The notes beneath the pieces are model-generated. The model was given only the letters and a program-made list of their open reading frames with translations. It was not told the origin of the DNA and did not search any database. Both the position numbers and the translations under genes were made by a program. Shown here one piece after another: positions 63,994-64,000 of a stretch of 64,000 bases of DNA (its first letter is position 1; each line of letters begins with the position of its first letter). This stretch comes from Streptomyces regalis (lineage in GTDB: Bacteria; Actinomycetota; Actinomycetes; Streptomycetales; Streptomycetaceae), in assembly GCF_001509475.1 (NCBI RefSeq), contig NZ_LLZG01000209.1, positions 17,255 to 81,254 of the forward strand. Direction: 5' to 3'.

Positions 63994-64000
63994 CGGGGCG

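Overview
The window is high-GC DNA with GC-rich third codon positions, many GTG starts, GGAGG-type ribosome sites and ATGA/GTGA gene overlaps. Together with a conservon (cvn) signalling locus, an RbpA gene, a chitinase with a paired 12-bp promoter repeat, an ECF41 sigma factor and a ribE-ribM-ribBA-ribH cluster, it points to a Streptomyces chromosome. No rRNA, tRNA, prophage, IS element or CRISPR array was recognised. Assignments come from motifs, gene order and remembered family features; no database search was run.

Layout. 1-2439: 5' part of an ATP-dependent 5-oxoprolinase/hydantoinase gene that runs off the left edge. 2464-6143: cvnC-cvnB-cvnA, with no cvnD GTPase. 6562-7212: small membrane protein. 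7686-8822: a gene graveyard (Rieske oxygenase, betaine-aldehyde-dehydrogenase-like enzyme and permease remnants). 8797-16087: a three-gene SMC-like operon of MukFEB/MksFEB/Wadjet architecture without a recognisable JetD nuclease. It has an Asn where the catalytic Glu is expected after the Walker B Asp, and an 18-bp tandem repeat in one intercistronic gap. This is the most promising candidate for an undescribed system. 16238-21543: GntR regulator, a strong operator-like palindrome, an MFS carrier, a DUF1445 protein and pxpABC, a second 5-oxoprolinase route. 21574-24916: two glycosyltransferases and an SGNH hydrolase, translationally coupled. 25115-29413: HEAT and ankyrin proteins, then a 64-aa membrane peptide and an FtsK-like protein whose P-loop lacks the lysine.

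29527-34034: MocR regulator divergent from yczE, GDPD phosphodiesterase, and an MFS protein. 34035-36435: a perfect 24-bp palindrome, rbpA behind a SigR-type promoter, fxsA, and polyprenol-phosphate mannose synthase. 36996-43577: amidohydrolase, Lrp regulator, Cys-containing small protein, phosphotransferase with a partner protein, and acyl-CoA dehydrogenase. 43783-50374: chitinase with its promoter, TetR regulator, 46-aa membrane peptide, Tat-exported C39-like protease, APC permease, and an unknown protein. 50614-53530: P-loop kinase with an apparent ATT start, a possible small RNA, and a CbxX/EccA-like AAA+ ATPase. 53618-54150: a diverged ~120-bp intergenic repeat array. 54251-58521: two CorC/CNNM proteins, a PH-domain protein, hisG and hisE. 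58556-61881: ribH, ribBA, ribM and ribE behind an FMN riboswitch. 61984-62027: a chitinase-type promoter with no chitinase behind it. 62253-63993: ECF41 sigma factor and its likely target, an NAD(P)-binding epimerase-like gene.

The riboflavin and histidine genes probably form one long leftward transcription unit. The GntR-MFS-DUF1445-pxpABC block looks like a regulated import and catabolism module. The left part (6-17 kb) carries the decay and accessory content; the rest reads as conserved chromosomal core.
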